Positions 16,401 to 25,193 of a DNA stretch of 40,721 nt are shown here, piece by piece. This stretch comes from Paracoccaceae bacterium (GTDB taxonomy: Bacteria; Pseudomonadota; Alphaproteobacteria; Rhodobacterales; Rhodobacteraceae), in assembly GCA_020846995.1 (NCBI GenBank), contig JADLCV010000225.1, positions 1-40,721 of the forward strand, read 5' to 3'. Position 1 is the stretch's first letter. The number at the start of each line of letters is the position of its first letter. Below the pieces are notes generated by a model, which saw only the letters and a list, made by a program, of their open reading frames with translations, was not told the origin of the DNA and searched no databases. A program made the position numbers and the translations under genes.

Positions 16401-17534
16401 ATGCCCGCGCTGCGCCAGGACATCGACCCCGACGGCCTCCTCGAGTTCTCGGTCGTCTTCACCGACCGCTCCCTCAACCACATGTCGGCCGCCTTCCAGG
16501 AGGTCATGCGCGACCTTTCGGCGACCCTCCGCGCCGTCTACCGGGCCGAGGCGGTGGCGCTCGTCCCCGGCGGCGGCACCTGCGCCATGGAGGCGGTGGC
16601 GCGCCAGTTCGCCCGCGGGCGGCGCGCGCTCGTCCTCCGCCACGGCTGGTTCTCCTACCGCTGGAGCCAGATCCTCGAGACCGGCGGTATCGCCGCCGCG
16701 ACCGCGGTCCTCAAGGCCCGCCGCCAGGGCAATGCCGCGACCGCCCCCTTCTCCCCTCCCCCCGCGGCCGAGATCGCCGAGAGGATCGCGGCCTTCGCCC
16801 CCGACGTCGTCTTCGCCCCCCATGTCGAGACCGCCTCGGGCATCATCCTGCCCGAGGCGTCGATCGCCGCCATCGCCGCCGCGGCGCGGGCGGCGGGGGC
16901 GCTCTTCGTCCTCGACGCCGTGGCCTCGGGCTGCGTCTTCGTCGACATGGCCGCGCTCGGCGTCGACGTCCTCGTCTCGGCACCCCAGAAGGGCTGGAGC
17001 GCCTCGCCCTCGGCCGGGCTCGTGATGATGGGGCCGCGGGCGCTGGCGCGGCTCGGCGAGACGGTCTCCGACAGCTTCGCCCTCGACCTCCGCAAGTGGC
17101 GGGCGATCATGGAGGCCTACGAGGCGGGTGGCCACGCCTACCACGCGACCCTGCCCACCGACGCGCTCCGCGGCCTGCGGGCGCGCATGCGCGAGATGGA
17201 GGCGCTGGGCTTCGAGCGCCTCGCGGCGGCGCAGTGGGAACTCGGCGACGGCGTCCGGGCGATGCTCGCCCGCCGCGGCATCGCCTCGGTCGCCGCGCCG
17301 GGCTGCGGCGCCCCGGGGGTCGTCGTCGCCTACACCGCCGACCCCGAGGTCCAGTCGGGCCGCCGCTTCGCCGCCCAGGGCGTCCAGATCGCCGCCGGGG
17401 TGCCGCTCCAGTGCGACGAGGGGCCGGAGTTCCGGAGCTTCCGCATCGGCCTCTTCGGGCTCGACAAGCTCGCCGACGTCGCCGGCACGATCGGCCGCCT
17501 CGAGGCGGCGGTGGCCCGCGCCATCCCCGGCTGA
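16401..17534 (+). CDS. Class V aminotransferase (alanine/serine-glyoxylate type)
   Basis: PLP-dependent fold-type I aminotransferase, 377 residues. Diagnostic parts are [19 protein letters not shown] (cofactor phosphate loop), [12 protein letters not shown], the [15 protein letters not shown] strand with the PLP-contacting Asp, and [14 protein letters not shown] with the Schiff-base lysine K197. The class V group contains alanine-glyoxylate and serine-pyruvate transaminases, 2-aminoethylphosphonate transaminase and phosphoserine transaminase. The overall pattern fits the alanine/serine-glyoxylate group, but the amino donor cannot be read from sequence. It has its own promoter and is followed after 223 bp by aroC, on the same strand with a separate weak promoter. 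Confidence 0.85.
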   Translation: MPALRQDIDPDGLLEFSVVFTDRSLNHMSAAFQEVMRDLSATLRAVYRAEAVALVPGGGTCAMEAVARQFARGRRALVLRHGWFSYRWSQILETGGIAAATAVLKARRQGNAATAPFSPPPAAEIAERIAAFAPDVVFAPHVETASGIILPEASIAAIAAAARAAGALFVLDAVASGCVFVDMAALGVDVLVSAPQKGWSASPSAGLVMMGPRALARLGETVSDSFALDLRKWRAIMEAYEAGGHAYHATLPTDALRGLRARMREMEALGFERLAAAQWELGDGVRAMLARRGIASVAAPGCGAPGVVVAYTADPEVQSGRRFAAQGVQIAAGVPLQCDEGPEFRSFRIGLFGLDKLADVAGTIGRLEAAVARAIPG

Positions 17535-17700
17535 CGAGGGCCGCGGGCCCGGCCTGACGCCGCCGCGGACCCGCCCCGCCCCGGGGGGGCGCGCCCGCCG
17601 GCGCCGCGGTCACGGACCCGCCCCGCCCCGGGGGCCGCGGGCCCGCCCCGCCCCGGGGCCGCGCGCGCGCCCCGAGGGGCGGCGCCGGCGTCCGCGGGGC
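17535..17700. repeat. Short GC-rich direct repeats between aminotransferase and aroC
   Basis: The string GACCCGCCCCGCCCCGGGG, with slight variation, occurs at about 17568, 17614 and (as GGCCCGCCCCG) 17638. The spacing is irregular (46 and 24 bp). No gene or clear hairpin terminator with a T-run is present. Confidence 0.5.
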
Positions 17701-17728
17701 TTGAGCGCGGGCGCCGCCCGTGCAATGG
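17701..17728 (+). promoter_or_regulatory. Possible promoter of aroC
   Basis: -35 TTGAGC (17701-17706), 16-bp spacer, -10 CAATGG (17723-17728). The -10 is weak. Leader about 24 nt. Confidence 0.35.
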
Positions 17729-17757
17729 GGCGCCATCCCCTGCGAGGCGGCCCGCCC

Positions 17758-18864
17758 ATGTCGCTCAACAGCTTCGGCCATCTCTTCCGCGTCACCACCT
17801 GGGGCGAGAGCCACGGGCCGGCGCTCGGCGCCGTCGTCGACGGCTGCCCGCCGGGCGTCGCGCTCGCCGCGGGCGACATCCAGCCCTGGCTCGACCGCCG
17901 CCGCCCCGGGCAAAGCCGCTTCACCACCCAGCGCCAGGAGGCCGACGCGGTCGAGATCCTCTCGGGCACCTACGAGGGCCGCACCACGGGGACGCCGATC
18001 CAGCTCCTGATCCGGAACCTCGACCCGCGCTCGAAGGATTACGCGACGATCGCCGACCGCTTCCGCCCCGGCCATGCCGACCTCACCTATCACCTCAAAT
18101 ACGGGCTCCGCGACCCCCGCGGCGGCGGCCGCTCATCGGCCCGCGAGACGGCGGCGCGGGTGGCGGCGGGCGGGGTGGCGCGGGCGGTCCTCGCGGCGCT
18201 CCTCCCCGGGCTCGCGATCGCGGGCGCCATGGTGCAGATGGGCGCCGACGCCGTCGACCCCGCCCGCCGCGACGCCGCCGAGGTCGCCCGCAACCCCTTC
18301 TGGTGCCCCGACGCCGTCGCCGCCGGGCGCTGGGCTGCCGCGCTCGACGCCCTGCGCAGGGCCGGCGACTCGGTCGGCGCCATCGTCGAGGTGGTGGCGA
18401 CGGGCGTCCCGCCGGGGCTCGGCGCCCCGGTCTACGGCAAGCTCGACGCCGACCTTGCCGGTGCGATGATGTCGATCAACGCCGTCAAGGGGGTCGAGAT
18501 CGGGGCCGGGATGGCGGCGGCGGCGCTCCGTGGCAGCGAGAACGCCGACGAGATGCGGATGGGCGCGGCGGGGCCGGAGTTCCTTTCCAACCACGCCGGC
18601 GGCATCCTCGGCGGCATCTCGACCGGCCAGCCGGTGGTCGTGCGCATGGCCGTCAAGCCCACCTCCTCGATCATGACCCCCCGCCAGGGGCTGACGGTCG
18701 CGGGCGAGGAGGTGGCGGTCACGACCCGCGGCCGCCACGACCCCTGCGTCGGCATCCGCGCCGTCCCGGTGGCCGAGGCGATGATGGCCTGCGTGCTCCT
18801 CGACCACCTCCTCCTCCACCGCGGCCAGACCGGCGGCGGCGTCCTCGGCCGCATCGGCGGCTGA
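17758..18864 (+). CDS. aroC: Chorismate synthase
   Basis: Last enzyme of the shikimate pathway: anti-elimination of phosphate from EPSP to chorismate, using reduced FMN. All three family signatures are present: [19 protein letters not shown] near residue 16, [20 protein letters not shown] near 110, and [17 protein letters not shown] near 325. FMN-contact [15 protein letters not shown] and NADEMRMG are intact. At 368 residues it is full length. Chorismate is the substrate of the chorismate mutase encoded at 31914-32204, though the two genes are not linked. A CGAGGCGG stretch before ATG 17758 may serve as ribosome binding site. Confidence 0.97.
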   Translation: MSLNSFGHLFRVTTWGESHGPALGAVVDGCPPGVALAAGDIQPWLDRRRPGQSRFTTQRQEADAVEILSGTYEGRTTGTPIQLLIRNLDPRSKDYATIADRFRPGHADLTYHLKYGLRDPRGGGRSSARETAARVAAGGVARAVLAALLPGLAIAGAMVQMGADAVDPARRDAAEVARNPFWCPDAVAAGRWAAALDALRRAGDSVGAIVEVVATGVPPGLGAPVYGKLDADLAGAMMSINAVKGVEIGAGMAAAALRGSENADEMRMGAAGPEFLSNHAGGILGGISTGQPVVVRMAVKPTSSIMTPRQGLTVAGEEVAVTTRGRHDPCVGIRAVPVAEAMMACVLLDHLLLHRGQTGGGVLGRIGG

Positions 18865-18894
18865 GGGCGGGCGGGCTGCGCGCGCCCCGGGGGA

Positions 18895-19776
18895 TCAGCG
18901 GCGGGCGCCCGCGGGCGCCACCCTCGCCCGCTGGACGGCGAAGATCCCGGCCATGATGACGGCGACGCCGAGAAGGTCGACCGGGCCCAGCGCCTCACCC
19001 AGCACCACCGCCGCCACGGCGACGCCGAAGAAGGGGTTGAGGAAGTGGAAGGCCGCGGCCTGCACCGCCCCGACCCGGCGGACGAGGGCGAACCACACGG
19101 TGGTGGCGAGCAGGCCGGGCACGAGCGTCGTGTAGAGGAAGGCCGCGACGAGCGCCGGCGTCCAGCGCACCGCGAGGGGCTCGAAGAGCGCCGCCGCGAG
19201 GCCCGCGCAGAGGGCCCCGACGAGCATCTGGAGGCCCACGACCATGAGGAGGTTGCCGCCACCGACGGCCCTGCGGACGGCAAGCGTCGCCACCGCGAGC
19301 GCCACCGCGGCGACGAGGCAGAGGACGAGGCCGAGAGGATCGACCCCGCCCGAGAGCCGCGCCCCCATGATCAGGACGACCCCGAGAAAGCCCGCCCCGA
19401 GCCCCGCGAGCGCCGCCGCCGGCAGCCTCTCGCCCATGAACGCCCAGCCCGCGAAGGCGACGATCAGCGGCAGCGCCGAGGCGATGATCGCGGCAAGGCC
19501 GGCCTCGATCCACTGCATGGCGATGAAGTTGAGCCCGAGGTAGAGGCCGTTCTGGCAGACCCCGAAAAGGACCGTCGCCTGCCACTGCGCCGCGGTCAGC
19601 CGCCAGGACTGGCCGAAGGCGCGGGCGAGGCCGACGCCGAGGAGCCCCGAGACGAGGAAGCGCGCGGCGAGCGCGGCGAGCGGGGAGGCGTCGATGACGA
19701 TGATCCGGGCCGAGGTGAAGGCCGAGGACCACATCAGCGCGAAGGCCAGCCCCATCGCGATCGCCCGGATGTCCAC
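18895..19776 (-). CDS. EamA/DMT-family transporter
   Basis: A 293-residue inner-membrane protein with ten predicted hydrophobic helices in two EamA halves. The first half begins AMGLAFALMWSSAFTSARI and ends near residue 135; the second starts at about 145 (LGLVLCLVAAVALAVATLAV) and ends with FHFLNPFFGVAVAAVVLGE and GVAVIMAGIFAV. Drug/metabolite transporters of this family export amino acids, metabolites or drugs; the substrate cannot be told. GTG 19774-19776 (MDIRAIAMG...) is the likely start. It is convergent with aroC (about 30 bp between stops) and divergent from the SPFH gene. Confidence 0.87.
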   Translation of the reverse strand: MDIRAIAMGLAFALMWSSAFTSARIIVIDASPLAALAARFLVSGLLGVGLARAFGQSWRLTAAQWQATVLFGVCQNGLYLGLNFIAMQWIEAGLAAIIASALPLIVAFAGWAFMGERLPAAALAGLGAGFLGVVLIMGARLSGGVDPLGLVLCLVAAVALAVATLAVRRAVGGGNLLMVVGLQMLVGALCAGLAAALFEPLAVRWTPALVAAFLYTTLVPGLLATTVWFALVRRVGAVQAAAFHFLNPFFGVAVAAVVLGEALGPVDLLGVAVIMAGIFAVQRARVAPAGARR

Positions 19777-19898
19777 TGCCCCTGCCCCGCCGCCCGCGCC
19801 CGTCCCGCCGCCCGCCTTAGCCGGTCCCCGCGCCCAGGGCCAGCGGCCCCGCGCCGGCCCCGCGGAGCGAAGCCCGCGCGCGCCCCCCCGTACGGGGC

Positions 19899-19927
19899 TT
19901 TCCATCGCCGGGGCGGCGCGGCATAGT
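19899..19927 (+). promoter_or_regulatory. Promoter of the TTCC type for the SPFH-NfeD pair
   Basis: -35 TTTCCA (19899-19904), 17-bp spacer, -10 CATAGT (19922-19927). Leader about 25 nt. Confidence 0.45.
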
Positions 19928-19958
19928 CCGCCCCGCCAGAACGTCGTGCAGAGGGCAC

Positions 19959-20852
19959 ATGGACATCCAGGACCTCGTCGGGAACTTCCTCGGCGCCAAC
20001 GCGGTCATCATCCTGATCGCCGTCTTCCTCATCGTCTCGGTCCTTCTCGGGGTGCGCATCGTGCCCCAGGCCGAGAAGCATGTCGTCGAGCGTTTCGGGC
20101 GGCTCCAGAAGGTGCTCGGGCCCGGCATCAACCTGATCGTGCCGTTCCTCGACACCGTCCGCCACCGCATCTCGATCCTCGAGCGCCAGCTCCCGAACGC
20201 GCGCCAGGATGCGATCACCGCCGACAACGTGCTCGTCCAGGTCGAGACCAGCGTCTTCTACCGCATCATGGAGCCCGAGCGGACCGTCTACCGCATCCGT
20301 GACGTCGATGCCGCGATCGCCACCACCGTCGCCGGCATCGTCCGCTCCGAGATCGGGACGATGGAACTCGACGAGGTGCAGTCGAACCGCTCCCGCCTCA
20401 TCCAGCGCATCCGCGAGTCGCTCGCCAACGTCGTCGACGACTGGGGCATCGAGGTGACGCGGGCCGAACTCCTCGACGTCAACCTCGACGAGGCGACGCG
20501 GGCGGCGATGCTCCAGCAGCTCAACGCCGAGCGGGCGCGGCGGGCGCTCGTCACCGAGGCCGAGGGCAAGCGGCGGGCGGTCGAGCTGGCCTCCGACGGC
20601 GCCCTCTACGCCGCCGAGCAGGAGGCCAAGGCGCGCCGCGTCCTCGCCGACGCCGAGGCCTACTCGACCGGGGTGATCGCCGAGGCGATCACCAAGAACG
20701 GGCTCGAGGCGGCGCAGTACCAGGTGGCGATGAAGCAGGTCGAGGCGCTGACCAAGGTCGGCGAGGGCGCGGGCAAGCAGATGATCATCGTTCCCGCGGC
20801 CGCCCTCGACGCCTTCTCGGAAGCCTTCCGGATGCTCAGGGGCAAGGGCTAG
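19959..20852 (+). CDS. SPFH/band 7 (stomatin-like, QmcA-type) membrane protein
   Basis: A 297-residue protein with one N-terminal transmembrane helix (residues about 14-32, VIILIAVFLIVSVLLGV) followed by the band 7 domain: IVPQAEKHVVERFGRL, GPGINLIVPFLDTVRHRI, and the LERQLPNARQDAITADNVLVQVETSVFYRI region (cited by LPNARQDAITADN). A long helical coiled-coil (about residues 185-260, EAEGKRRAVELASDGALYAAEQEAKA in part) drives oligomerisation. Stomatin homologues form membrane cages and regulate membrane proteases or channels. The stop is TAG, and NfeD follows 3 nt later, the standard partner pair. Confidence 0.93.
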   Translation: MDIQDLVGNFLGANAVIILIAVFLIVSVLLGVRIVPQAEKHVVERFGRLQKVLGPGINLIVPFLDTVRHRISILERQLPNARQDAITADNVLVQVETSVFYRIMEPERTVYRIRDVDAAIATTVAGIVRSEIGTMELDEVQSNRSRLIQRIRESLANVVDDWGIEVTRAELLDVNLDEATRAAMLQQLNAERARRALVTEAEGKRRAVELASDGALYAAEQEAKARRVLADAEAYSTGVIAEAITKNGLEAAQYQVAMKQVEALTKVGEGAGKQMIIVPAAALDAFSEAFRMLRGKG

Positions 20853-20855
20853 GCG

Positions 20856-21143
20856 ATGGTGTGGGAAGACTGGTGGGCATGGATCGCCTTCGGCCTCGTC
20901 CTTGCGATCCTCGAGCTTCTGGCCCCGGGCTTCGTCTTCGTGGGCTTCGCGCTCGGGGCGGTGGCGACCGGCCTCGTCCTCTGGACCGACCTCTTTCCCG
21001 CCGCCTGGATGGACGGCAGCTTTGCCCGCCATCTCCTGGTCTTTGCCGTCCTCTCGGTGGGCTTCTGGGTTCTCGTGCGGGCCCTCCTCGGGGTCCGCGG
21101 CGGCCAGGTCAAGACCTTCGACCGCGACATCAACGAGGACTGA
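20856..21143 (+). CDS. NfeD family membrane protein
   Basis: A 95-residue short NfeD-type protein. Two to three hydrophobic helices (AWIAFGLVLAILELLAPGFVFVGFALGAVATGLVL, cited by LELLAPGFVF; and LLVFAVLSVGFWVLV) are followed by a short soluble tail ending TFDRDINED. The LELLxPGF motif is typical of NfeD-like partners of SPFH proteins. The C-terminal OB domain is very short or missing, as in the YbbK/QmcA partner group. It is 3 nt from the SPFH gene and certainly co-transcribed. Confidence 0.9.
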   Translation: MVWEDWWAWIAFGLVLAILELLAPGFVFVGFALGAVATGLVLWTDLFPAAWMDGSFARHLLVFAVLSVGFWVLVRALLGVRGGQVKTFDRDINED

Positions 21144-21174
21144 GCGGCCGCGCCCCGGCCGCCCGCCGCGCCAT

Positions 21175-21222
21175 CCTGCCGCTTCAGCCTGCCGCCAGCC
21201 TGCCGCTTCAGCCTGCCGCGAG
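21175..21222. repeat. 24-bp tandem duplication across the mannitol dehydrogenase stop codon
   Basis: Two head-to-tail copies (21175-21198 and 21199-21222) differ at one base. The copy within the gene contains its TGA stop (21208-21210), and the second copy repeats an in-frame TGA 24 nt downstream. Confidence 0.85.
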
Positions 21223-22698
21223 GGCGAGTTCGGCCCGCATCGCCGCGGCGATCCCGTCCCCGAGGATGCGGCCGAGGGCACGGGTGACGGCGGCGCGGAT
21301 CGTGCCGTCCCCGGCGAAGGTCGCGGGAAAGACCTCGCCAAGGCCAAGGAGGCCCGCGGCGATCGCCCCGGCGTCGGTGCCGGTGCCGGCGAGGCGGGCG
21401 TTGATCGCGGCGGCGCGGGGGTCCTGCAGGGGGTAGGGGCGGCCGTCCTCGCCCCGGCCGAGGCAGTGGCGCATCCAGGCGGCGACGGCAAACGCGAAGG
21501 GGGCGATGTCCTGCCCGGCCGCGCGGGCCGCGAGGGCGGGGGCGACCAGTCGCTGGGGCAGCTTCTCGCTGCCGTCCATGGCGATCTGGAAGGTTGCGTG
21601 GGCAATTGCGGGGTTGGCGAAGCGCTCCATGAGCGCCGCGGCATAGGCGGCGCGGTCGGGCCCCGCGCCGGCGGGCAGGGTCGCGGCGGCGGCGGCGAGG
21701 TGGCGGCGGGCGAGGGCCACGAGCGCGGGGTCGGCCATGGCGTCGCGGACCAGCGCGCGGCCGGCGAGATGGCCGGCGTAGGCGAGGAGCGAATGGGTGC
21801 CGTTCAGCATCCAGAGCTTCGCCCGCTCCCACGGCAGCACGTCGGCGACAAGCTCGGCCCCGCCCGCCTCCCAGGCCGGGCGGCCGGCGGGAAAGCGGTC
21901 CTCGATCACCCACTGGCAGAAGGGCTCGGTCGCGATCGCGGCGCGGTCGTCGCGGCCGGTCAGGCGGGCGGCTAGCGCGCGTGTGGCCGCGTCGGGCGCC
22001 GGGGTGATGCGGTCGACCATGGCCGAGGGAAAGGCGACGTGGCGCGCGATCCAGTCGGCAAGGGCGGGGTCGCTGCGGCGGGCGAAATCGGTGACCGCAC
22101 CCGCGAGGAGGGGGCCGTTGGCGGGCAGGTTGTCGCAGGAGAGGACGGTGAAGGGCGCAAGCCCACGCGCCCGCCGGAGGCCGAGGGCGGCGACGAGAAG
22201 TCCGACCGGGCTTGCGGGCGGGGTGCGGCCGGCAAGGTCGGCGGCGATGTCGGGGTGGGCGGGATCGACGCCCCCGCGGGCGCGGTCGAGGCCGTAGGCC
22301 TTCTCGGTCACCGTCAGCGTCACGACCCGCGTCACCGGCCGGGCGAGGGCGGCGAGGGGGGCCGCGGGATCGTCGGCCGCGGCGACGACCCCGGCAAGCG
22401 CGCCGATGACGCGCGCCGCCGTCCTCTCCGGCCCCTGGACGAGCAGCGTGTAGAGCCCGCCCTGCGGGTTCAGGGCCGCCGCCGCCTCCCGCCCGCGCAG
22501 GCCGAGGGCGAGGATGCGCCAGTCACCGCCCCGGGCGGCAAGGGCGTCGTCGGCATGGACGGCCGGATGGGCGCGGAAGAAGCCGCCGGGACCGATGTGG
22601 ACATGGCCGGTGCCGTGGCGGGCGGGGACGTAACCGGGCCGCCGCACCCCCGGGGGGAGGTCGTCGAGGCTCGCAAGGCGCGGCAGGGGATCGTTCAT
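21208..22698 (-). CDS. Mannitol dehydrogenase family oxidoreductase
   Basis: Long-chain polyol dehydrogenase, 496 residues, NAD(P)-dependent, including mannitol 2-dehydrogenase, fructuronate reductase and related enzymes. N-terminal Rossmann elements are HVHIGPGGFFRAHPA and WRILALGLRG; SCDNLPANG and FPSAMVDRITP follow. The catalytic Lys/Asn/His pattern is in KLWMLNGTHSLLAYAG. The C-terminal domain matches in length. The particular sugar alcohol or uronate cannot be read; no ABC transporter or uronate genes are nearby, unlike typical mannitol operons. ATG 22696-22698 lacks a strong ribosome binding site. A 24-bp duplication covers the last codons and the stop. Confidence 0.92.
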   Translation of the reverse strand: MNDPLPRLASLDDLPPGVRRPGYVPARHGTGHVHIGPGGFFRAHPAVHADDALAARGGDWRILALGLRGREAAAALNPQGGLYTLLVQGPERTAARVIGALAGVVAAADDPAAPLAALARPVTRVVTLTVTEKAYGLDRARGGVDPAHPDIAADLAGRTPPASPVGLLVAALGLRRARGLAPFTVLSCDNLPANGPLLAGAVTDFARRSDPALADWIARHVAFPSAMVDRITPAPDAATRALAARLTGRDDRAAIATEPFCQWVIEDRFPAGRPAWEAGGAELVADVLPWERAKLWMLNGTHSLLAYAGHLAGRALVRDAMADPALVALARRHLAAAAATLPAGAGPDRAAYAAALMERFANPAIAHATFQIAMDGSEKLPQRLVAPALAARAAGQDIAPFAFAVAAWMRHCLGRGEDGRPYPLQDPRAAAINARLAGTGTDAGAIAAGLLGLGEVFPATFAGDGTIRAAVTRALGRILGDGIAAAMRAELALAAG

Positions 22699-22734
22699 CG
22701 GGACGCCTCCGGGGCGGGCGGGTGGGCCCCGGCC

Positions 22735-23244
22735 TCAGGCGGGGGCGAGGGCGACGGCGACGAGGCCGAGGGCGCGCGCCGCCGCCACCGAGAGGACGGC
22801 GCTGTCGAGGCCCCGCGGCGCCTGGAAGCGGCGGATCGCGGCCCGGGTCGGGGCGTCAAGCGCGCCCGTGACCGGCCCCTCGAGGAAGCCCCGCACCCTG
22901 AGCGCCCGCTGCAGGCTCGCCACGAACCCCGCCTCGAGCGCCTCCGGGCAGACGGCCTCGAAGAGGAGTTCCTCGCGCGGGCGCAGGATGCGCTGGCGCG
23001 TCTCGCTCCGCCACAGGGGCGGGCCACCCGCGGTCGCCGGCGGCAGGGCGACGCGCTCGACGACGGTCTCGACGACCGCCGGGCGCAGGTCGCGCACCCA
23101 GCACGTCCCCGCGGGCGCGTCCGCGGGCGCCGCGGCGCCGCGCAGGACCTCGGGGCCGCCAGCGCGGGGCCCCGCCGCCGGTGGCGCCGGGGCCGCCGCG
23201 CAGCCGGCGGCGAGGAGGAGGGCGAGGGGAAGGGCGCGGATCAT
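22735..23244 (-). CDS. Lipoprotein with peptidoglycan-binding domain
   Basis: A 169-residue protein. MIRALPLALLLAAGC ends in a lipobox (LAAGC), so it is exported and lipid-anchored. A Pro/Ala/Gly-rich linker follows to about residue 45, then a conserved part (TCWVRDLRPAVVETV and QRILRPREELLFEAVCPE) and a C-terminal peptidoglycan-binding fold (SLQRALRVRGFLEGPVTG and TRAAIRRFQ). It probably tethers to or senses cell wall. ATG 23242-23244 is preferred because the signal peptide starts there; ATG 23271 in frame is possible. It lies 36 bp upstream of the mannitol dehydrogenase gene on the same strand, though no functional link is evident. Confidence 0.82.
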   Translation of the reverse strand: MIRALPLALLLAAGCAAAPAPPAAGPRAGGPEVLRGAAAPADAPAGTCWVRDLRPAVVETVVERVALPPATAGGPPLWRSETRQRILRPREELLFEAVCPEALEAGFVASLQRALRVRGFLEGPVTGALDAPTRAAIRRFQAPRGLDSAVLSVAAARALGLVAVALAPA

Positions 23245-23292
23245 CGGCGTCCCGGGCTGCAGGCGGGGCATGCCCGACCATAGCCGCCCCCG

Positions 23293-23574
23293 CGCGGGCG
23301 CGGAAGCCCGCGGGCCGAGCCCCGGGGAACAGGCGGGCCCGCCACGCCCGTCACGCCCGGGGTGCGGGAGTCCGGGGGTGCACCCCGGGGGCGGGTGGGC
23401 CCGCCGCGTCGGCCCCGCCCGGGGTGCGGAGACCCGGGGTTGGGCCCCGGGGGCGAGCGGGGCCGCCACGCCCGCCCCGGGGGCGGGCGGAGGCCCGGGG
23501 GTGCACCCGCGGGGGCGGGAGGCAGCGGGCGTCCCCCCCGGGGCGGGCGCGGAGGCCCGCCCGCCGCCCGGCCG
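23293..23574. repeat. GC-rich tandem repeat, period about 60 bp, four recognisable units
   Basis: Units begin with CGGGGTGCGG or CGGGGGCGGGCG at about 23358, 23420, 23478 and 23539 (steps 62, 58, 61) and share a CCCGGGGGTGCACC or CCCGGGGTTGGGCC centre. A more diverged unit may precede them from 23293. There is no gene in this 330-bp gap between pirin and the lipoprotein gene. Confidence 0.75.
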
Positions 23575-24486
23575 TCAGTGCAGGGGGCGGATGAAGGTGC
23601 CGTTGCGCAGGTCGGCCATCGCCTGGTGGATCTCGGCGCGGGTGTTCATCACGATCGGGCCGTGCCAGGCCACCGGCTCCTCGATCGGGGCCCCGGCCAC
23701 GAGGAGGAAGCGGATGCCCTCGGGCCCCGCCGTCACCGTCACCTCGTCGCCCGCTCCGAAGCGCACGAGCGTGCGGTCGCCCGAGAGGTCGCGGATCAGC
23801 CGCTCGGCGCCCGCGACCTCCTTCTCGAGCAGGACCCCCCGCGGCGGGGCGGCGTCGGAGAAGCGGCCCGACCCCGCGAAGACATAGGCGAAGGCGCGGC
23901 GGCGGACGTCGACGGGAAGGCTGCGCCGGCGCCCGGGCGGCACCGAGACGTCAAGATAGAGCGGCTCGGCGGCGACGCCGTCGACCGGCCCCTTCAGGCC
24001 CCAGAAGGCGCCGGTGATGACGCGCACGCGGGTGCCGTCGTCGTCGGTCTCCTCGGGGATGTCGGCGGCGGCGATGTCCTGATAGCGCGGCCGCGTCATC
24101 TTGAGCCGCGCGGGCAGGTTCGCCCACAGCTGGAAGCCGTGCATCCGCCCGCCGGCGTCGCCCTCGGGCATCTCCTGGTGGAGGATGCCGGCCCCGGCCG
24201 TCATCCACTGCACCGCCCCCGCCCCCAGCCGGCCGCGGTTGCCGAGGCTGTCGGCATGCTCGACGGTGCCGGCGAGGACATAAGTGATGGTCTCGATGCC
24301 GCGATGGGGATGCCAGGGAAAGCCCGCGGCATAGTCCTCCGGCCGGTCGTTGCGGAAATCGTCGAAGAGCAGGAAGGGATCGGTCAGCTCGGGCGTGCCG
24401 AAGCCGAAGGCACGGTGAAGCCTGACGCCGGCCCCCTCGAGCGTGGGGCGCGAGGCCGCGGCCTCGATCACGGGACGGATGGACAT
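23575..24486 (-). CDS. Pirin family protein
   Basis: Bicupin of the pirin family, 303 residues. The N-terminal domain has the metal-binding pattern: HPHRGIETITYVLAGTVEHADSLGN (cited by HPHRGIET) and GILHQEMPE, giving the two His, third His and Glu of the iron site. GFQLWANLPA and a C-terminal pirin domain (RRAFAYVFAGSGRF, TVTAGPEGIRFLLVAGAPI) follow. Bacterial pirins have been linked to quercetin 2,3-dioxygenase activity and to regulation of pyruvate metabolism; the role here is unknown. ATG 24484-24486 has GGAGGTG upstream. It has its own promoter at 24563-24590. Confidence 0.92.
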   Translation of the reverse strand: MSIRPVIEAAASRPTLEGAGVRLHRAFGFGTPELTDPFLLFDDFRNDRPEDYAAGFPWHPHRGIETITYVLAGTVEHADSLGNRGRLGAGAVQWMTAGAGILHQEMPEGDAGGRMHGFQLWANLPARLKMTRPRYQDIAAADIPEETDDDGTRVRVITGAFWGLKGPVDGVAAEPLYLDVSVPPGRRRSLPVDVRRRAFAYVFAGSGRFSDAAPPRGVLLEKEVAGAERLIRDLSGDRTLVRFGAGDEVTVTAGPEGIRFLLVAGAPIEEPVAWHGPIVMNTRAEIHQAMADLRNGTFIRPLH

Positions 24487-24562
24487 GGCGGCACCTCCTC
24501 GTCTTGATCGCGGGCGCGCGTCCGGCTCCGGTCGGCCGGGGAATGCGGCCCCCCTGCCTGCC

Positions 24563-24590
24563 GATATATCGCGCCCGCCCGACCCGGCAA
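24563..24590 (-). promoter_or_regulatory. Promoter of the pirin gene
   Basis: Minus strand: -35 TTGCCG (24590-24585), 16-bp spacer, -10 TATATC (24568-24563). The leader would be about 70 nt. Confidence 0.55.
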
Positions 24591-24636
24591 GGCGGCGGTC
24601 CCGCCGCCGCCTGTGCGCCTGCGCACCGATCCCGCG

Positions 24637-25188
24637 TCAGGAGGTGTAGGGGAGCGGCGAGAGGAAGCGCGGCCGGACGACCGTGAACTCGTAGAGCGAC
24701 CGCTCGCCCACGCCGACGTCGAGGCGGGGCCGGAAGATCCGCCAGGCCTCGACGAGGATCGCGGTGTCGGCGTCGGCCATGACCGGGATCTGGTCGGCCC
24801 GCGCCGCAAGCCCGGCGGCGTTCAGCGCCGCGGGCGCCCCGGCCGAGGAATCCGACCACAGCACGATGTAGTCGCCGTCATCGGCGTCATACTGGAAATG
24901 AGTGACCCTTATGTAGGAATCGCCCGCCGGGGTCATGGTGATGAAGCGGTGGATGGCGGCCAGCCCGTCGATGTAGGCCGGCCCGACCGGGTTCATCTCG
25001 CGCGAGAGCATGTCGGCGATGGTGTAGGTCGCCTTGCCGTGGCTGTTGACGGCGCGGAAGGCGTCCCAGTAGACGAACATCGCCATGTAGGCCCAGAGCA
25101 GGACCGGCAGGATCAGGAGCGCCTCGGTCGAGATCGCCCCGCGGTCGTCGCCGCGAAGGCGGCAGAGGCGGCGGAGAAGGGCACGCAT
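24637..25188 (-). CDS. TadE/TadG-like pilus assembly protein, third gene of Tad operon
   Basis: A 183-residue protein. Residues about 14-40 (DRGAISTEALLILPVLLWAYMAMFVYWDAF, cited by ISTEALLILPVLLW) form a prepilin-like hydrophobic segment preceded by basic residues, with the conserved Glu five residues into the helix as in TadE pseudopilins. The remainder is a periplasmic domain without known motif. Family knowledge: TadE and TadF are processed by the TadV peptidase and help assemble Flp pili. ATG 25186-25188 with GAGGTAAGG upstream lies 5 nt after the preceding gene's stop. Confidence 0.8.
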   Translation of the reverse strand: MRALLRRLCRLRGDDRGAISTEALLILPVLLWAYMAMFVYWDAFRAVNSHGKATYTIADMLSREMNPVGPAYIDGLAAIHRFITMTPAGDSYIRVTHFQYDADDGDYIVLWSDSSAGAPAALNAAGLAARADQIPVMADADTAILVEAWRIFRPRLDVGVGERSLYEFTVVRPRFLSPLPYTS

Positions 25189-25193
25189 GGACC

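Noticed and set aside
23293-23574. CRISPR array with a period near 60 bp
   Set aside because: Whole units, including the would-be spacers, are similar to each other, steps vary, and no cas gene is nearby.
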